From positions 1 to 64,000 of the forward strand of contig JAQWCW010000006.1 in assembly GCA_028705775.1 (NCBI GenBank): DNA of 64,000 bases, read 5' to 3'. Positions within the stretch are counted from its first letter, which is position 1. Each line of letters opens with the position of its first letter. This document shows positions 35,236 to 45,519 of the stretch, one piece after another. The notes under the pieces were generated by a model, which was given only the letters and a program-made list of their open reading frames with translations, had not been told where the DNA came from and ran no database searches. The translations under genes and the position numbers were made by a program. This DNA is from Eubacteriales bacterium. Lineage in GTDB: Bacteria; Bacillota; Clostridia; Christensenellales; Aristaeellaceae.

Positions 35236-35677
35236 TTTGGTAACACACCTCCAGATTTGTTGACAGTGGAGTAAGTACATCGGCATCCGCAGCCGCCATG
35301 GGTAGTGGCGGAAGCTCCATTGTATTGGTGATGCCGCTTCCCTTTCCTTTGCGCGGCGGACAAGAATCCGCCGTTATCCTGCTTCAGATGGAAAGCCGGA
35401 TAAGTAGCCCGGCAAAAGTCTACTTTTCCAACACCGCTGCGACCGAAAGGAAGCCGCGCGCGGCGCAGGCGTTTACGCTTCTGAGCCAATTTGCTTTGCT
35501 CAGACCTTCATCCGCCTTTGAGCAGCCGGAGAACATGACCGGAAACCCCTTTCCGGTCGCCGCAGCACTATGAATTGCTTCATAATCAAACGGCTTTATC
35601 GTCAAAGCCACGGTGGTATACGCTTTATCAGCGCACAGCCGCCCACCCGGCAAAGACACCATGATGGAGAAAAGGAA
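35236..35677 (-). other. Unusual 442-base spacer inside the alpha operon
   Basis: In most Bacillota rpmJ and rpsM are a few tens of bases apart. This stretch holds a perfect 6-bp hairpin (GGCGGA 35355-35360 with TCCGCC 35367-35372). It also holds an 80-codon minus-strand ORF (35420-35662) with no visible RBS and no recognisable family, and no strong promoter. It may be a leader for the rpsM part of the operon, where S4 autoregulates in E. coli, or a remnant insertion. Confidence 0.5.
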
Positions 35678-35791
35678 TCAACCCTGACGCTGCTTGTGCT
35701 TCGGGTTTTCGCAGATAACCATCACGCGACCCTTGCGCTTGATTATCTTGCACTTCTCGCAAATGGGTTTGACCGACGGTCTGACCTTCAT
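35678..35791 (-). CDS. rpmJ: 50S ribosomal protein L36, zinc-binding form
   Basis: A 37-residue protein starting [15 protein letters not shown]. The CxxC plus C and H (Cys11, Cys14, Cys27, His32) mark the zinc (C+) form. It lies 20 bases after infA. Confidence 0.95.
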   Translation of the reverse strand: MKVRPSVKPICEKCKIIKRKGRVMVICENPKHKQRQG

Positions 35792-35811
35792 GTCGAAATC
35801 CTCCTCTTTTA

Positions 35812-36033
35812 TCAACCCTTGCTGCGCCATGTGATTCGACCCCTGGTCAAATCATACGGACTCAGCTCGATGGTCACTTTATCACCGGGGTAGATACGAA
35901 TGAAATTCATGCGCATCTTGCCCGAAATGTGCGCCGTCACGCGATGGCCGTTAGGCAGTTCAACTATGAACATCGCATTAGGAAGGGCTTCCTGCACTAC
36001 GCCTTCCATTTCAATGACATCAGTTTTGGACAA
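35812..36033 (-). CDS. infA: Translation initiation factor IF-1
   Basis: A 73-residue OB-fold protein that binds the ribosomal A site during initiation. [19 protein letters not shown] and [13 protein letters not shown] are the family signature. The probable start is TTG at 36033 (protein [11 protein letters not shown]), with GGAGG about 10 nt upstream; a TTG at 36042 would touch the RBS. Confidence 0.94.
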   Translation of the reverse strand: MSKTDVIEMEGVVQEALPNAMFIVELPNGHRVTAHISGKMRMNFIRIYPGDKVTIELSPYDLTRGRITWRSKG

Positions 36034-36038
36034 ACAGT

Positions 36039-36341
36039 TCAACCCTCCTTACGCGGCGGCAGAGAATCGGTATAGCCTTCGGCTTCCAAAAGATTGCGCA
36101 CCTCGCTGTCAAAAATAGTTTTCCCCTCCGCAAGCTTCTGCCTCACGCCTTCAAGAAGCTGAGGCTTTGCTTCGAGATGAATCACCTTTTTCTTCTTCGG
36201 GTGTTCAACCTTGCGCAGACAACCATCCGCAATCAAGACGTAATGGTCGTCCACCAGATATAATACCACAAAGTATCTGCCTTTGTCACGCCCTTTTCGA
36301 GAAAAAACTATGCGTCCGGGCTCAAAATTCATCCCGTTCAC
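36039..36341 (-). CDS. KOW-domain RNA-binding protein (L14e/L27e-like)
   Basis: A 100-residue protein with a KOW-like first half ([42 protein letters not shown]). It is the small ribosome-associated-type protein that often lies between map and infA in Clostridia. It starts with GTG at 36341, overlapping the map stop (GTGA), with GGAGG 7 nt upstream. The precise role is unknown. Confidence 0.85.
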   Translation of the reverse strand: MNGMNFEPGRIVFSRKGRDKGRYFVVLYLVDDHYVLIADGCLRKVEHPKKKKVIHLEAKPQLLEGVRQKLAEGKTIFDSEVRNLLEAEGYTDSLPPRKEG

Positions 36342-37180
36342 AGTTTTTCCTCCTTTTCGGCGTTTTGACTATCATTTTGCGAAATTTTCGGAACGCCGCG
36401 TTCGTCAAATTCAGCGGTTTCCCATGAGAATTCGGGATAGGTAAGCAGCTCGGGCATACCATTTGCGTTTATGGCTATCGTATGCTCGTAATGGGACGAG
36501 AGAGAACCATCGGCAATCTCATACGTCCAATCATTGCTCTGGCATTTTACCTGCCACGTTCCGGCGGAAATCATCGGCTCAATGCAGATTACCATGCCCT
36601 CGCGAAGGCGCGGCCCATGCCCCGCCTCCCCGAAATTCGGCACTTCGGGGTCCTCGTGCATTTCCCTTCCGATTCCATGACCGCAGAGCGCGCGAACGGG
36701 CTTGCAGCCATAGCTCTTTGCGCAGGTTTCAACCGCGCTGCTGATATCGCCTACGCGATTGCCCGCAACCGCGAGCCTTACGCCCTTCCAGAAGCATTCT
36801 TCCGTAAGGTCTATAAGGCGCTGAGCCTCAGCGGATATTCTTCCGACAGGAACGGTAATTGCGCTGTCGGACTGCCATCCGTCAAGGATAAGGCAGGTGT
36901 CGATGGAGAGAATATCCCCCTCCTCAAGCCGCCTTTTGCTCGGAAAGCCGTGAACAATCTCGGAGTTTATGCTCGTGCAGAGCGTATAGGGAAAGCCCTC
37001 ATAGCCCTTGCAGGACGGAATCGCATTATGCTCGCGCATCATCTTTTCCGCCATTGCGTCAAGCTCCAAGGTGCTTATTCCCGGGCGCACCTGCGAGCGG
37101 AGGTACATAAGCACATCGTGCAGAAGCGCGCCCGCGCGGCGCATTTTCTCAATTTGACTCGGATTCTTAATGCTTATCAT
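36338..37180 (-). CDS. map: Methionine aminopeptidase, type I
   Basis: A 280-residue enzyme that removes the initiator methionine from new proteins. Metal ligands are visible in ILSIDTCLILDGWQSD, GHGIGREMHEDPEVPN, CIEPMIS and SHYEHTIAI. The C-terminal tail beyond the catalytic domain is ~25 residues, E/N-rich and variable. The ATG at 37180 lies one base after the adk stop. Confidence 0.95.
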   Translation of the reverse strand: MISIKNPSQIEKMRRAGALLHDVLMYLRSQVRPGISTLELDAMAEKMMREHNAIPSCKGYEGFPYTLCTSINSEIVHGFPSKRRLEEGDILSIDTCLILDGWQSDSAITVPVGRISAEAQRLIDLTEECFWKGVRLAVAGNRVGDISSAVETCAKSYGCKPVRALCGHGIGREMHEDPEVPNFGEAGHGPRLREGMVICIEPMISAGTWQVKCQSNDWTYEIADGSLSSHYEHTIAINANGMPELLTYPEFSWETAEFDERGVPKISQNDSQNAEKEEKL

Positions 37181-37181
37181 A

Positions 37182-37805
37182 TTACGCTTCCAGAGCATTC
37201 ATTATCGCCTTGAATATCTCCGACACTCCCGACGTTCCGTCAATCTTGCGGAGAGTGCCTTTCTTTTCATAGAAGGAAACGAGCGGAGCGGTCTGAGCAT
37301 GATAAACCTTCAGACGGTTCAGCACGGTTTCGGGCATATCGTCCTTGCGGACAATCAGCTCCGCGCCGCAGGCAGCGCATTTGGTTTCGCCGCCGAGCAT
37401 CGAAACATGATATGTCGCTCCGCAGCCGGGGCAAACTCTCCTGCCGGAAAGCCTGTCTACAAGCACATCGTCCGGAACGTCAAGCTCGATAACCACGTCA
37501 ATCTTCGCGATTCCCTCAAGCGCCTCAGCCTGAGGCACAGTGCGGGGAAAGCCGTCGAGGATATATCCGTCCGCGCAATCGCTCTGGGCAAGCCTGTCCT
37601 TGATAATTCCAATCAGCACGTCATCGGGAACAAGCTGTCCGGCTTCAACAAAAGCCTTTGCCTTGAGTCCGGTTTCCGTGCCTTCCTTTATCGCCTTGCG
37701 AAGAATATCGCCGGTGGAAATCTGCGGAATGCCCTTTGCCTTGCAAATTTCAACCGCCTGAGTTCCCTTTCCCGCGCCGGGAGGGCCTACGAAAATTATG
37801 TTCAT
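37182..37805 (-). CDS. adk: Adenylate kinase with zinc-binding LID
   Basis: A 207-residue enzyme that equilibrates ATP, ADP and AMP. The P-loop GPPGAGKGTQA and the LID with CPGC and CAAC (long form, zinc-stabilised) are typical of Gram-positive Adk. The DGFPRTVPQAEAL signature is complete. It follows secY in the spc operon across a 244-base spacer with hairpins. Confidence 0.96.
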   Translation of the reverse strand: MNIIFVGPPGAGKGTQAVEICKAKGIPQISTGDILRKAIKEGTETGLKAKAFVEAGQLVPDDVLIGIIKDRLAQSDCADGYILDGFPRTVPQAEALEGIAKIDVVIELDVPDDVLVDRLSGRRVCPGCGATYHVSMLGGETKCAACGAELIVRKDDMPETVLNRLKVYHAQTAPLVSFYEKKGTLRKIDGTSGVSEIFKAIMNALEA

Positions 37806-37903
37806 TTTTCCGCCTCCGTTCTATTTGGTGTCAGTAACCGCAAATTGCGATTATTCAGTTTGTCTTTGCCGGTCAGCTTTTATGTCGACCTGTCAACGAC
37901 AAA

Positions 37904-37984
37904 TGACAGATGATTTCCATCTGTCAAAAATCGGTCCTACGCTGCCTGACCCCTTCTCAGGCGGAAGCCAAGCCTCCGCCTGAG
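37904..37984. repeat. Two strong hairpins between secY and adk
   Basis: TGACAGATG (37904-37912) pairs with CATCTGTCA (37918-37926), and CTCAGGCGGA (37956-37965) pairs with TCCGCCTGAG (37975-37984). Neither has a T-run on the minus strand. They could be processing sites or an attenuator setting adk/map/infA output relative to the spc genes. Confidence 0.5.
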
Positions 37985-38049
37985 TGAGTCATCGGCGCCG
38001 GACCGTTTTCTGCGGGTTTCACAGTCAAGAGTCCTTACGGGCAATCGAC

Positions 38050-39303
38050 TTAGAGGAAGCCCTTATAATTGCGCATTACCAGCTGACTCTCGAGCGCTCT
38101 TGCGGTTTCTATCGCAACAGAAACGGCAATCAGCAGCGAGGACGCTCCGAAAGGAACGCTTACGCCGAGAAGAAGCGTGAGGAGAGTAGGCACGGTGGAA
38201 AGCACCGCAAGGAATACAGCGGAGAACAGCGTGAGCCTGCGGGAAATACCCTTGAGGTAATCCACGGTCTGCTTGCCCTGGCGAATGCCGGGAATCATAC
38301 CGCCGTTCTGCTGAAGATTCTTGCTGATTTCCTGCGGATTGAAGCTGATGGAGGTATAGAAGTAGGTGAACGCGATTATCAGAAGGGCTGTGATTGCAAG
38401 ATAGCCCCAAGAATAATAGCTCATGTTCGCTTCCCACCATTGAGCGATTCCGCTCTTCGGCCAGAACTGAAGAATAGTGGAAGGGAACGCCATGAAGGAA
38501 TAAGCGAAGATAAGCGGCAGAACGCCGTTTGAGTTCACCTTCATGGGGATATGAGTGCTCTGCCCGCCATACATCTTTCTGCCGACAACACGCTTCGCAT
38601 ACTGGACGCGGACGCGTCTCTCGCCCATATCGAAATAGGTTACTATCGCGATAAGGACAACAGCGCCGACAATCAGCAGGAGGATGGAATACCACTGATA
38701 GGTGCCGAGGATAACATTCTGAATTCCGGAAACAACGCCGTTGAACAGGTTGGAGATGATACCGGCGAAAATCAGCAGGGAGATACCGTTTCCGATACCG
38801 TTCTGCGTGATACGCTCGCCAATCCACATTGACAGCGCTGTGCCGGCTGCCATTGACAAACCAACGGTGATGTAGCTGAATACGTTCTTCTGAATCATTC
38901 CGCCGAGACCGGAAACAAGTCCGATAGCGGTTACGAAGCCGAGACCGACAGTTACATAGCGGGTAATCTGGGCAATCTTCTTACGGCCTTCTTCTCCTTC
39001 CTTCTGGAGTCTCTCAAGCGCCGGAATGGCGATTGTGAGAAGCTGAAGGATAATCGAAGCGTTGATGTAAGGGGTTATGCCCATTGCCATAATGGTCATG
39101 TTCTGGAAACTGTTGCCCGTCATCATGTTCATCATACCGAGCAAGTCGGCAGAGCCGCTGATGGCATTGGCAACCTGAGCGGTGTCGATTCCCGGAACGG
39201 GGATGACGCCAATCAGGCGGTAAAGCAGGAGCATTCCGAGGGTATACAGCAGTTTCTTGCGCAGGTCAGGCACGTGCCATGCGTTGCGTAAGGTTTCCCA
39301 CAT
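38050..39303 (-). CDS. secY: Protein translocase subunit SecY
   Basis: The 417-residue channel subunit of the Sec translocon with ten membrane helices. The start MWETLRNAWHVPDLRKKLL is typical, as are the plug region (PVPGIDTAQV) and the cytoplasmic loops with TYFDMGERRVRVQYAKRVVG. It starts one base after the rplO stop. Confidence 0.96.
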   Translation of the reverse strand: MWETLRNAWHVPDLRKKLLYTLGMLLLYRLIGVIPVPGIDTAQVANAISGSADLLGMMNMMTGNSFQNMTIMAMGITPYINASIILQLLTIAIPALERLQKEGEEGRKKIAQITRYVTVGLGFVTAIGLVSGLGGMIQKNVFSYITVGLSMAAGTALSMWIGERITQNGIGNGISLLIFAGIISNLFNGVVSGIQNVILGTYQWYSILLLIVGAVVLIAIVTYFDMGERRVRVQYAKRVVGRKMYGGQSTHIPMKVNSNGVLPLIFAYSFMAFPSTILQFWPKSGIAQWWEANMSYYSWGYLAITALLIIAFTYFYTSISFNPQEISKNLQQNGGMIPGIRQGKQTVDYLKGISRRLTLFSAVFLAVLSTVPTLLTLLLGVSVPFGASSLLIAVSVAIETARALESQLVMRNYKGFL

Positions 39304-39304
39304 G

Positions 39305-39745
39305 TCATACCACCTCGGCTTTCCCGCCGGCGGCCTCGATTTTCTCCTTGGCGGTGGCAGTGAAAGCATTCGCCTGAACCGTCAGTTTTTTCGTGAGTTC
39401 GCCGTTGCCGAGGATTTTTACACCGTCGAACTTGTTCTTTACGCAACCGGCCTCGATGAGCGCCTCTACATTTACAACGGCGCCATCTTCGAAGATGCCA
39501 AGCGTTTCAACGTTCACAACAGCGTAATTGGTCTTGAAGATGTTCACAAAGCCGCGCTTAGGAATGCGGCGAGCCAAAGGAAGCTGACCGCCTTCAAAGC
39601 CGGGGGCTTTTCCGCCGCCGCTGCGAGCCTTGGCGCCCTTATGACCCTTGCCGGAGGTCTTCCCAAGTCCGGAGCCAACGCCGCGGCCAAGACGCTTAGG
39701 AGCGGTGGTTGACCCCACTGCAGGCTGCAAATCGTTAAGTTTCAT
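39305..39745 (-). CDS. rplO: 50S ribosomal protein L15
   Basis: A 146-residue L15. The start [12 protein letters not shown] (ATG 39745) is conserved and has GGAGGG upstream. The glycine/arginine-rich region ([20 protein letters not shown]) is typical. It lies 13 bases after rpmD. Confidence 0.96.
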   Translation of the reverse strand: MKLNDLQPAVGSTTAPKRLGRGVGSGLGKTSGKGHKGAKARSGGGKAPGFEGGQLPLARRIPKRGFVNIFKTNYAVVNVETLGIFEDGAVVNVEALIEAGCVKNKFDGVKILGNGELTKKLTVQANAFTATAKEKIEAAGGKAEVV

Positions 39746-39758
39746 TGGGTTTCCCTCC

Positions 39759-39941
39759 TTACTCGTTGATTTCTTCAACTTTCACCATATGGCTGACAGT
39801 GCGAATCATCCCGCGGATGGCAGCATTGTCTTCCTTGATGACGAAGTTGTTGGGTCTGCGAAGGCCCAGAGCGTGCACAGTGTCGATATGCTTCTTAAGG
39901 CAGGCAATAGTCGACTTTGTAAGAGTAATTTTAAGTTTCAT
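39759..39941 (-). CDS. rpmD: 50S ribosomal protein L30
   Basis: A 60-residue L30 ([31 protein letters not shown]). It lies between rpsE and rplO, with AGGAGG before the ATG. Confidence 0.94.
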   Translation of the reverse strand: MKLKITLTKSTIACLKKHIDTVHALGLRRPNNFVIKEDNAAIRGMIRTVSHMVKVEEINE

Positions 39942-39955
39942 TTTTCGTTTCCTCC

Positions 39956-40453
39956 TCAGCCCAGAAGCTCTTCCACGGACTTGCCGCGAAGCTTCGCTAT
40001 CTGTTCCGCGCTGCGGAGCTGGCTAAGACCCGCAAGAGTGGCCTTTACCATGTTGATGGGGTTGTTGGTGCCATAGCTCTTGGTGCGGATATCGCGCACG
40101 CCGGCAAGCTCGAGAACTGCGCGGGCGGCGCCGCCGGCGATAACGCCGGCGCCTTGCTCAGCAGGCATAAGAACGACCTTGCCGGTTCCAAAGTATCCGA
40201 TGGACTCGTGCGAAATCGTAGTGCCATTGAGGGGAACAGTCACCAAATGCTTCTTGGCGTCTTCGACAGCCTTGCGAATGGCAACAGGAATTTCCTTGGA
40301 CTTACCAATGCCGCCGCCGACGCGTCCCTTGCCATCACCGATGACTACAAGCGCGGCAAAGCGGAAATTGCGGCCGCCCTTGACGACCTTCACGACGCGG
40401 TTTACAGCGACAAGCTTTTCCTGAAATTCGCTGACCTGTTCGTTGCGTTGCAT
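39956..40453 (-). CDS. rpsE: 30S ribosomal protein S5
   Basis: A 165-residue S5 involved in decoding accuracy. The double-stranded RNA-binding-like N-terminus ([19 protein letters not shown]) and [19 protein letters not shown] are typical. It lies 19 bases after rplR. Confidence 0.96.
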   Translation of the reverse strand: MQRNEQVSEFQEKLVAVNRVVKVVKGGRNFRFAALVVIGDGKGRVGGGIGKSKEIPVAIRKAVEDAKKHLVTVPLNGTTISHESIGYFGTGKVVLMPAEQGAGVIAGGAARAVLELAGVRDIRTKSYGTNNPINMVKATLAGLSQLRSAEQIAKLRGKSVEELLG

Positions 40454-40472
40454 GTGTGTCTCCTCCTTCTAA

Positions 40473-40841
40473 TCAGAATTTCAGACCGGCTTCACGAGCG
40501 CCGTTTGCGACTTCCTGCACGCGGCCGGTGTAAACATAGCCGCCGCGGTCGAACACGACAGACTCGATTTGCTTCTGCAAAGCGCGCTCAGCGATGGTCT
40601 TACCGACCAGCTTGGCGGCTTCCTTCTTGGTCTTGTCATCCAACTGACCCTTGAGCTGCGGGTCAAGAGTGGAGGCTGCCACCAGCGTGACGCCATTGGT
40701 GTCGTCAATAATCTGCGCGTAAATGTGGTTAAGGCTGCGATACACGCTCAGACGCGGCATTTCGGGGGTGCCGCTGATCTTTTTGCGCACGCGCGCATGG
40801 CGAATAACTCGAATCTCATTGCGATCGCGTTTCGTTAACAT
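40473..40841 (-). CDS. rplR: 50S ribosomal protein L18
   Basis: A 122-residue 5S rRNA-binding protein. [13 protein letters not shown] segment reads [20 protein letters not shown], and the C-terminus [20 protein letters not shown] is characteristic. Confidence 0.95.
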   Translation of the reverse strand: MLTKRDRNEIRVIRHARVRKKISGTPEMPRLSVYRSLNHIYAQIIDDTNGVTLVAASTLDPQLKGQLDDKTKKEAAKLVGKTIAERALQKQIESVVFDRGGYVYTGRVQEVANGAREAGLKF

Positions 40842-40859
40842 AAGCGTTCACTCCCTCTC

Positions 40860-41402
40860 TTACTTCTTACCGGTCTTGCCTTCCTTACGGCGGATGTGTT
40901 CGTCCACATACTTGATGCCCTTGCCCAGATACGGTTCAGGCTCGCGGACGAAGCGGATATCAGCGGCGATATTGCCGACCTGCTGCTTATCAATACCCTT
41001 GACAACAATCGTGTTGGGGGCAGGGGTTTCAAAGCTGATGTTCGCAGGAGCTTCAAACACAACAGGATGACTATAGCCAATGTTGATGGTCAGCGTCTTC
41101 CCCTGCGCCTGCGCGCGGTAGCCCGTGCCCACAAGCTCCAAGGACTTGGAGAAGCCATCGGTTACGCCGACGACCATGTTGTGGATAAGGCTGCGGTAGA
41201 GGCCGTGCATGGCCTTGTGTTCTTTATCGTCGCTCGGACGGGTCAGAACAAGCTGCGCACCTTCCTGCTTAACGGTGATGTCACGGTTCACCCACTGGGA
41301 CAGTTCACCCTTCGGGCCTTTGACCTTAACGGTGTTGTCCTCGGCAACCGTAATCGTCACGCCTGCGGGGATTGAAATCGGATTTCTTCCGATTCGAGAC
41401 AT
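40860..41402 (-). CDS. rplF: 50S ribosomal protein L6
   Basis: A 180-residue two-domain L6 at the base of the L7/L12 stalk. [15 protein letters not shown] begins the protein, and [20 protein letters not shown] is near the end. Confidence 0.96.
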   Translation of the reverse strand: MSRIGRNPISIPAGVTITVAEDNTVKVKGPKGELSQWVNRDITVKQEGAQLVLTRPSDDKEHKAMHGLYRSLIHNMVVGVTDGFSKSLELVGTGYRAQAQGKTLTINIGYSHPVVFEAPANISFETPAPNTIVVKGIDKQQVGNIAADIRFVREPEPYLGKGIKYVDEHIRRKEGKTGKK

Positions 41403-41469
41403 ATTAACACCTCCAGTTGACGTGATGGAAAGCGCGCTTCAATAAATGACGCGCGCCAAATTAGCGCGG

Positions 41470-41871
41470 TTACCAAACGTAGGCGAGCACTTCTCCGCCC
41501 ATACCGGAAAGACGAGCCTTTTTATCGGTCATCAAACCCTTGCTGGTGGAGATAATAGCGATACCGAGACCGCCCAATACCTTAGGCAGCTCCTCACGGC
41601 GGGCATAGACGCGAAGGCCGGGCTTGCTGATACGCTTGAGGCCCGCAATCACGGGAGTATACTTGTTATCGGCATACTTGAGCGTGATTTTGATGGAGCC
41701 CTGCGCGGTGTCAGAAACGTACTCAACATTCTTGATGTAGCCCTCTTCGAGCAGAATCTTGGCTATAGCCTTCTTGGTGTTGGAGGCAGGAACCAGGATT
41801 ACATCATGCTTGGCAACCTGAGCGTTGCGAATGCGAGTAAGCATATCGGCAATAGGATCGTTTATAACCAT
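41470..41871 (-). CDS. rpsH: 30S ribosomal protein S8
   Basis: A 133-residue S8 that binds helix 21 of 16S r[17 protein letters not shown] starts the protein, and [18 protein letters not shown] lies in the conserved C-terminal domain. A 67-base gap precedes rplF. Confidence 0.96.
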   Translation of the reverse strand: MVINDPIADMLTRIRNAQVAKHDVILVPASNTKKAIAKILLEEGYIKNVEYVSDTAQGSIKITLKYADNKYTPVIAGLKRISKPGLRVYARREELPKVLGGLGIAIISTSKGLMTDKKARLSGMGGEVLAYVW

Positions 41872-41901
41872 ATGAATAACCTCCTTCCGTATCTTCCCCG
41901 C

Positions 41902-42087
41902 TTACCAGCTGGCCTTGCGGACGCCGGGGATTTGACCCTTATAGGCCAGCTCTCTGAAGCAGACGCGGCAGATGCCGTAACGACGAAGCACCGAGTGCGG
42001 GCGGCCGCACAGACGGCAGCGCGTATATCCGCGGGTCGAGAACTTCGGGGTCTTCTGCGACTTGAGAATCAAACTGGTTTTTGCCAC
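41902..42087 (-). CDS. rpsN: 30S ribosomal protein S14, zinc (type Z) form
   Basis: A 61-residue short S14 with Cys24, Cys27, Cys40 and Cys43 forming the zinc ribbon (CRLCGRP; CRVCFRE). This is the main housekeeping form in Bacillota. Confidence 0.96.
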   Translation of the reverse strand: MAKTSLILKSQKTPKFSTRGYTRCRLCGRPHSVLRRYGICRVCFRELAYKGQIPGVRKASW

Positions 42088-42105
42088 GTTTTTTTCCTCC
42101 TTGCG

Positions 42106-42648
42106 TTACTGTTCAAACGGCATGCCAAGCAGACGAAGGAGCTCGCGGGCTTCCTCATCGTTTTTGGCGGTAGTTACGAAAACCATTTCCATACCGCGAA
42201 TCTTCTCTACCTTATCATAGTTGATTTCGGGGAAGAGAAGCTGCTCACGAATGCCGAGAGAATAGTTGCCGCGGCCGTCAAAGGCCTTGGCAGATACGCC
42301 GCGGAAGTCGCGAACGCGGGGAAGTGCGATATTGAAGAGCTTGTCAACAAACTCGTCCATATGCGCGCCGCGCAGAGTGACCTTAGCGCCTATCGACTGA
42401 CCCTGACGAACCTTGAAGTTCGCGATGGACTTCTTGGCTTTCGTTACAACGGGCTTCTGACCGGCAATCTGGGTCAGCTCATCAACGGCGACTTCCATCG
42501 CCTTGGGATTGTCCTTGCAATCGCCAAGGCCCATGTTGATAACCACCTTGACGAGCTTGGGGATTTCCATTACATTCTTGTAGCCGAATTTCTGCTGTAA
42601 GGCGGGAACAGCTTCATTCGTGTATTTTTCCGAAATACGGGTAGCCAT
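42106..42648 (-). CDS. rplE: 50S ribosomal protein L5
   Basis: A 180-residue L5 that binds 5S rRNA and contacts P-site t[23 protein letters not shown] and [20 protein letters not shown] are family hallmarks. Confidence 0.96.
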   Translation of the reverse strand: MATRISEKYTNEAVPALQQKFGYKNVMEIPKLVKVVINMGLGDCKDNPKAMEVAVDELTQIAGQKPVVTKAKKSIANFKVRQGQSIGAKVTLRGAHMDEFVDKLFNIALPRVRDFRGVSAKAFDGRGNYSLGIREQLLFPEINYDKVEKIRGMEMVFVTTAKNDEEARELLRLLGMPFEQ

Positions 42649-42663
42649 ACTGCTGTTTCCTCC

Positions 42664-43020
42664 TTAAGCGTCAATCTGGGCGCCGCATTCTTTGCAGACG
42701 CGGACGCTCTTCATTTTCTTGGTGTCATCGCGGTAAACCTTCTCAACGACGGCATGGCCGACGCGGGTGGGCTTATTGCACTTCGGGCATACGAGCATAA
42801 CGTTGGAAACGTCAATGGCGGTTTCCTTATCAATTATGCCGCCGGGCTGTCCCTGAGCGCGGCTCTTCTGGTGACGCTTCACCATCGCAACGCCTTCAAC
42901 AACTACCTTGTGAGCGGCGGTATCGACGGAAAGCACCTTGGCCTGCTTGCCCTTGCGCTTATCCTTTTCACCGGAGATGACAAGCACCTGATCGTTGGTA
43001 TGGATATTCATCTTACTCAA
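42664..43020 (-). CDS. rplX: 50S ribosomal protein L24
   Basis: A 118-residue L24 that helps start 50S assembly. The KOW motif is [20 protein letters not shown]. The C-terminal part carries two CxxC knuckles (CPKC and CKEC), consistent with a zinc-bound form. Confidence 0.95.
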   Translation of the reverse strand: MSKMNIHTNDQVLVISGEKDKRKGKQAKVLSVDTAAHKVVVEGVAMVKRHQKSRAQGQPGGIIDKETAIDVSNVMLVCPKCNKPTRVGHAVVEKVYRDDTKKMKSVRVCKECGAQIDA

Positions 43021-43033
43021 GTGTCACACCTCC

Positions 43034-43402
43034 TTACAGAACTTCGGGCGCGAGAGAAACGATTTTCATGAAATCCTTCTCACGCAATTCACGGGCGACA
43101 GGCCCAAAGATGCGCGTTCCGCGCGGCTGCTTCTGGTCGTTGATGATAACTGCTGCGTTATCGTCAAAACGGATGTAGCTGCCATCGGCACGGCGAATCG
43201 ATTTAACCTGGCGGACAATAACGGCTTTAACAACATCGCCCTTTTTGACCTGACCGCCGGTAGCGGCAGACTTTACGCTAGCCACTATAACATCGCCGAT
43301 AGAGCCATCCCGGCGGAAAGAACCGCCGAGTACGCGGATGCACATAATCTCTTTGGCGCCGCTGTTATCGGCAACCTTCAATCGCGTTTGCGGCTGAATC
43401 AC
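43034..43402 (-). CDS. rplN: 50S ribosomal protein L14
   Basis: A 122-residue L14 at the inter-subunit face. [18 protein letters not shown] and [20 protein letters not shown] are typical. An 88-base spacer with short palindromes separates it from rpsQ. Confidence 0.96.
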   Translation of the reverse strand: MIQPQTRLKVADNSGAKEIMCIRVLGGSFRRDGSIGDVIVASVKSAATGGQVKKGDVVKAVIVRQVKSIRRADGSYIRFDDNAAVIINDQKQPRGTRIFGPVARELREKDFMKIVSLAPEVL

Positions 43403-43490
43403 AGTGTACTCCTCCTTTTCTTCGCGCGCGGGCCTTTGACCTTCGCGCGAGCAGGCGAATGCCGAAATATCGGCACACGCTTATGGGCGG

Positions 43491-43757
43491 TTACTTCGCC
43501 TTTTCGATAATCTCCACCAGACGCCAATGCTTTTCGCGGCTAAGCGGCCTGGTCTCCATCACGCGCACGGTATCGCCAATGCCGCACTCATTATTTTCAT
43601 CGTGAGCTTTCAGCTTGGTGGTGCGGTTCATGATTTTTCCGTAAAGGGGATGGCGGACACGGGTCTTGATGGAAACAACAATCGTCTTGTCCATCTTATC
43701 GCTGACGACTACGCCAACGCGGGTCTTGCGAATCCCTCTCTGCTCAATTTCTGACAT
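43491..43757 (-). CDS. rpsQ: 30S ribosomal protein S17
   Basis: An 88-residue OB-fold primary 16S rRNA-binding protein. [20 protein letters not shown] and [20 protein letters not shown] match the family. Confidence 0.95.
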   Translation of the reverse strand: MSEIEQRGIRKTRVGVVVSDKMDKTIVVSIKTRVRHPLYGKIMNRTTKLKAHDENNECGIGDTVRVMETRPLSREKHWRLVEIIEKAK

Positions 43758-43784
43758 TGAAGAGGCAGCCTCCTTTCAAACTCA

Positions 43785-43985
43785 TTAAGCTTGTTCCTTC
43801 AGTTCGCTTTTGCTCAGCTGTGTAAGCGCGCGGGCGATATCCCTCTTGGTTGCGCTTATCTGCATCGTGTTCTGCAACTGTCCGGTGGCAAGCTGAAAAC
43901 GGAGCTGGAAGAGGCTTTCCTTCAATTCCTTAACCTTGGCTTCCAATTGGACTTTATCCATTGCTGCGAATTCACTCGTTTTCAT
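43785..43985 (-). CDS. rpmC: 50S ribosomal protein L29
   Basis: A 66-residue two-helix protein near the exit tunnel. The start [18 protein letters not shown] is chosen at ATG 43985, one base after the rplP stop; the longer in-frame reading lies inside rplP. Confidence 0.93.
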   Translation of the reverse strand: MKTSEFAAMDKVQLEAKVKELKESLFQLRFQLATGQLQNTMQISATKRDIARALTQLSKSELKEQA

Positions 43986-43986
43986 G

Positions 43987-44418
43987 TTATTCACCACCCG
44001 CCTCAGCATTGTCCTCGCGCTTTATAATCTTGCACTTGATGGGAAGCTTGTTCATAGCAAGGCGGAGAGCCTCGCGAGCGTCAACTTCGGCAACACCTGC
44101 AATTTCAAAAAGCACGCGGCCCGGCTTTACGACAGCGACCCAATACTCGGGAGTACCTTTACCTGAACCCATTCGGGTTTCGGCGGGCTTCTCGGTTACG
44201 GGCTTGTCAGGGAAAATCTTAATCCAGACCTGACCACCGCGCTTGGTGTAACGGGTAAGCGCTACACGGGCAGCCTCTATCTGCTGGGAGGTTATCCAGG
44301 CAGGCTCAAGAGCTACTAGACCCAACTCGCCGTAGGCAAGAAAATTGCCGCGGGTAGCCTTGCCCTTCATGCGTCCGCGGAAAACGCGGCGACGCTTGAC
44401 TCTCTTAGGCATCAACAT
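43987..44418 (-). CDS. rplP: 50S ribosomal protein L16
   Basis: A 143-residue L16 close to the A-site t[22 protein letters not shown] starts it, and [19 protein letters not shown] is the hallmark. It begins 3 bases after rpsC. Confidence 0.96.
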   Translation of the reverse strand: MLMPKRVKRRRVFRGRMKGKATRGNFLAYGELGLVALEPAWITSQQIEAARVALTRYTKRGGQVWIKIFPDKPVTEKPAETRMGSGKGTPEYWVAVVKPGRVLFEIAGVAEVDAREALRLAMNKLPIKCKIIKREDNAEAGGE

Positions 44419-44421
44419 AGC

Positions 44422-45096
44422 TTATTTGCCTCCTTCGGTACGGGCGACTGCAGGCGCCTTCTTTGCCTTGGGAAGAATCTGACCCTTGTAAATCCAGACC
44501 TTGATTCCCAGACGGCCGTAAGTCGTTTTCGCCTCAGCGAATCCGTAGTCAATGTTCGCGCGCAGAGTCTGTAGCGGAATGGAGCCTTCATGGAAATGCT
44601 CAGTACGAGCGATATCCGCGCCGCCGAGACGGCCGCCGCAGGAAGCCTTGATTCCCTTTGCGCCGGCTTTCATGGTGCGCTGCATTGAGCTCTTCATCGC
44701 GCGGCGGAAGGAAATGCGCTTCTCAAGCTGCTGCGCGATGTTCTCGGCAACGAGCTGAGCGTCCATATCGGGCGAGCGGACTTCCATGATGTTTACGTTT
44801 GCGGGATGACCCAGGAAGGCGTCGATTTCCTTCTTGAGAGCGTCAACTCCGGCGCCGCCGCGGCCGATAATCATACCGGGCTTGGCGGTGAAGATGTTGA
44901 CGGTCACCTTGCTCGCGCTGCGCTCAATATCAATCCGGGCAATGCCGGTCTGATAAAACTTCTTTTTAAGCATTTCGCGAAGCTTGAAATCCTCGACGAG
45001 GTTATTCGCAAAATCCTTTTTCCCGGCATACCAGCGCGTACTCCAGTCAAAAATGACTCCTACGCGTGCGCCATGCGGGTTAACTTTCTGACCCAT
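44422..45096 (-). CDS. rpsC: 30S ribosomal protein S3
   Basis: A 224-residue S3 with a KH domain ([20 protein letters not shown]) and C-terminal domain (ELR-type helicase face; [14 protein letters not shown]). It lines the mRNA entry tunnel. Confidence 0.96.
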   Translation of the reverse strand: MGQKVNPHGARVGVIFDWSTRWYAGKKDFANNLVEDFKLREMLKKKFYQTGIARIDIERSASKVTVNIFTAKPGMIIGRGGAGVDALKKEIDAFLGHPANVNIMEVRSPDMDAQLVAENIAQQLEKRISFRRAMKSSMQRTMKAGAKGIKASCGGRLGGADIARTEHFHEGSIPLQTLRANIDYGFAEAKTTYGRLGIKVWIYKGQILPKAKKAPAVARTEGGK

Positions 45097-45114
45097 TTGA
45101 AAACCTCCTTTGGA

Positions 45115-45498
45115 TTACTTCTGATCCAGAATCACGGTAATGTGGCTGGTGCGCTTGAGCATCGGAGACGCGCTGCCGCGTGAACGGGCTACGAATCTCT
45201 TGAGCGTGGGACCCGGATCAGCGTAAACTTCAGCGACCTTCAGGTCAGCGCGATTCATATGCAGGTTGTTCTCGGCGTTGGCGATGGCGCTGGTGAGCAC
45301 CTTGGCAACAACGGGAGACGCCGCCTTGGGCGTAAAGTTCAAAATGGCGAGGGCTTCATCCACCTGCTTCCCGCGGATAAGATCAACTACAATCTTTACC
45401 TTGCGGGAGGTAATGCGGATGTATTTCGCCTTAGCCTTTGGCCGCATATCACGGTTTTGAGCGTGCAAAGCGGCTTTAGAGGCGGTACGAGATGGCAT
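45115..45498 (-). CDS. rplV: 50S ribosomal protein L22
   Basis: A 127-residue L22 whose beta hairpin lines the exit tunnel. [20 protein letters not shown] and [20 protein letters not shown] are typical. About 15 extra N-terminal residues precede the usual start ([10 protein letters not shown]), so the ATG at Met18 is an alternative. Confidence 0.93.
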   Translation of the reverse strand: MPSRTASKAALHAQNRDMRPKAKAKYIRITSRKVKIVVDLIRGKQVDEALAILNFTPKAASPVVAKVLTSAIANAENNLHMNRADLKVAEVYADPGPTLKRFVARSRGSASPMLKRTSHITVILDQK

Positions 45499-45519
45499 TG
45501 CTTTTCACTCCTTCCGTAA

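Noticed and set aside
35178..35489. 103-codon minus-strand ORF running into rpsM
   Set aside because: It is out of frame with rpsM, has no RBS, and its arginine/cysteine-rich translation looks random. The spacer itself is reported instead.
36033..36042. TTG at 36042 as the infA start
   Set aside because: It would touch the GGAGG; the TTG at 36033 gives proper spacing and the usual MSK N-terminus.
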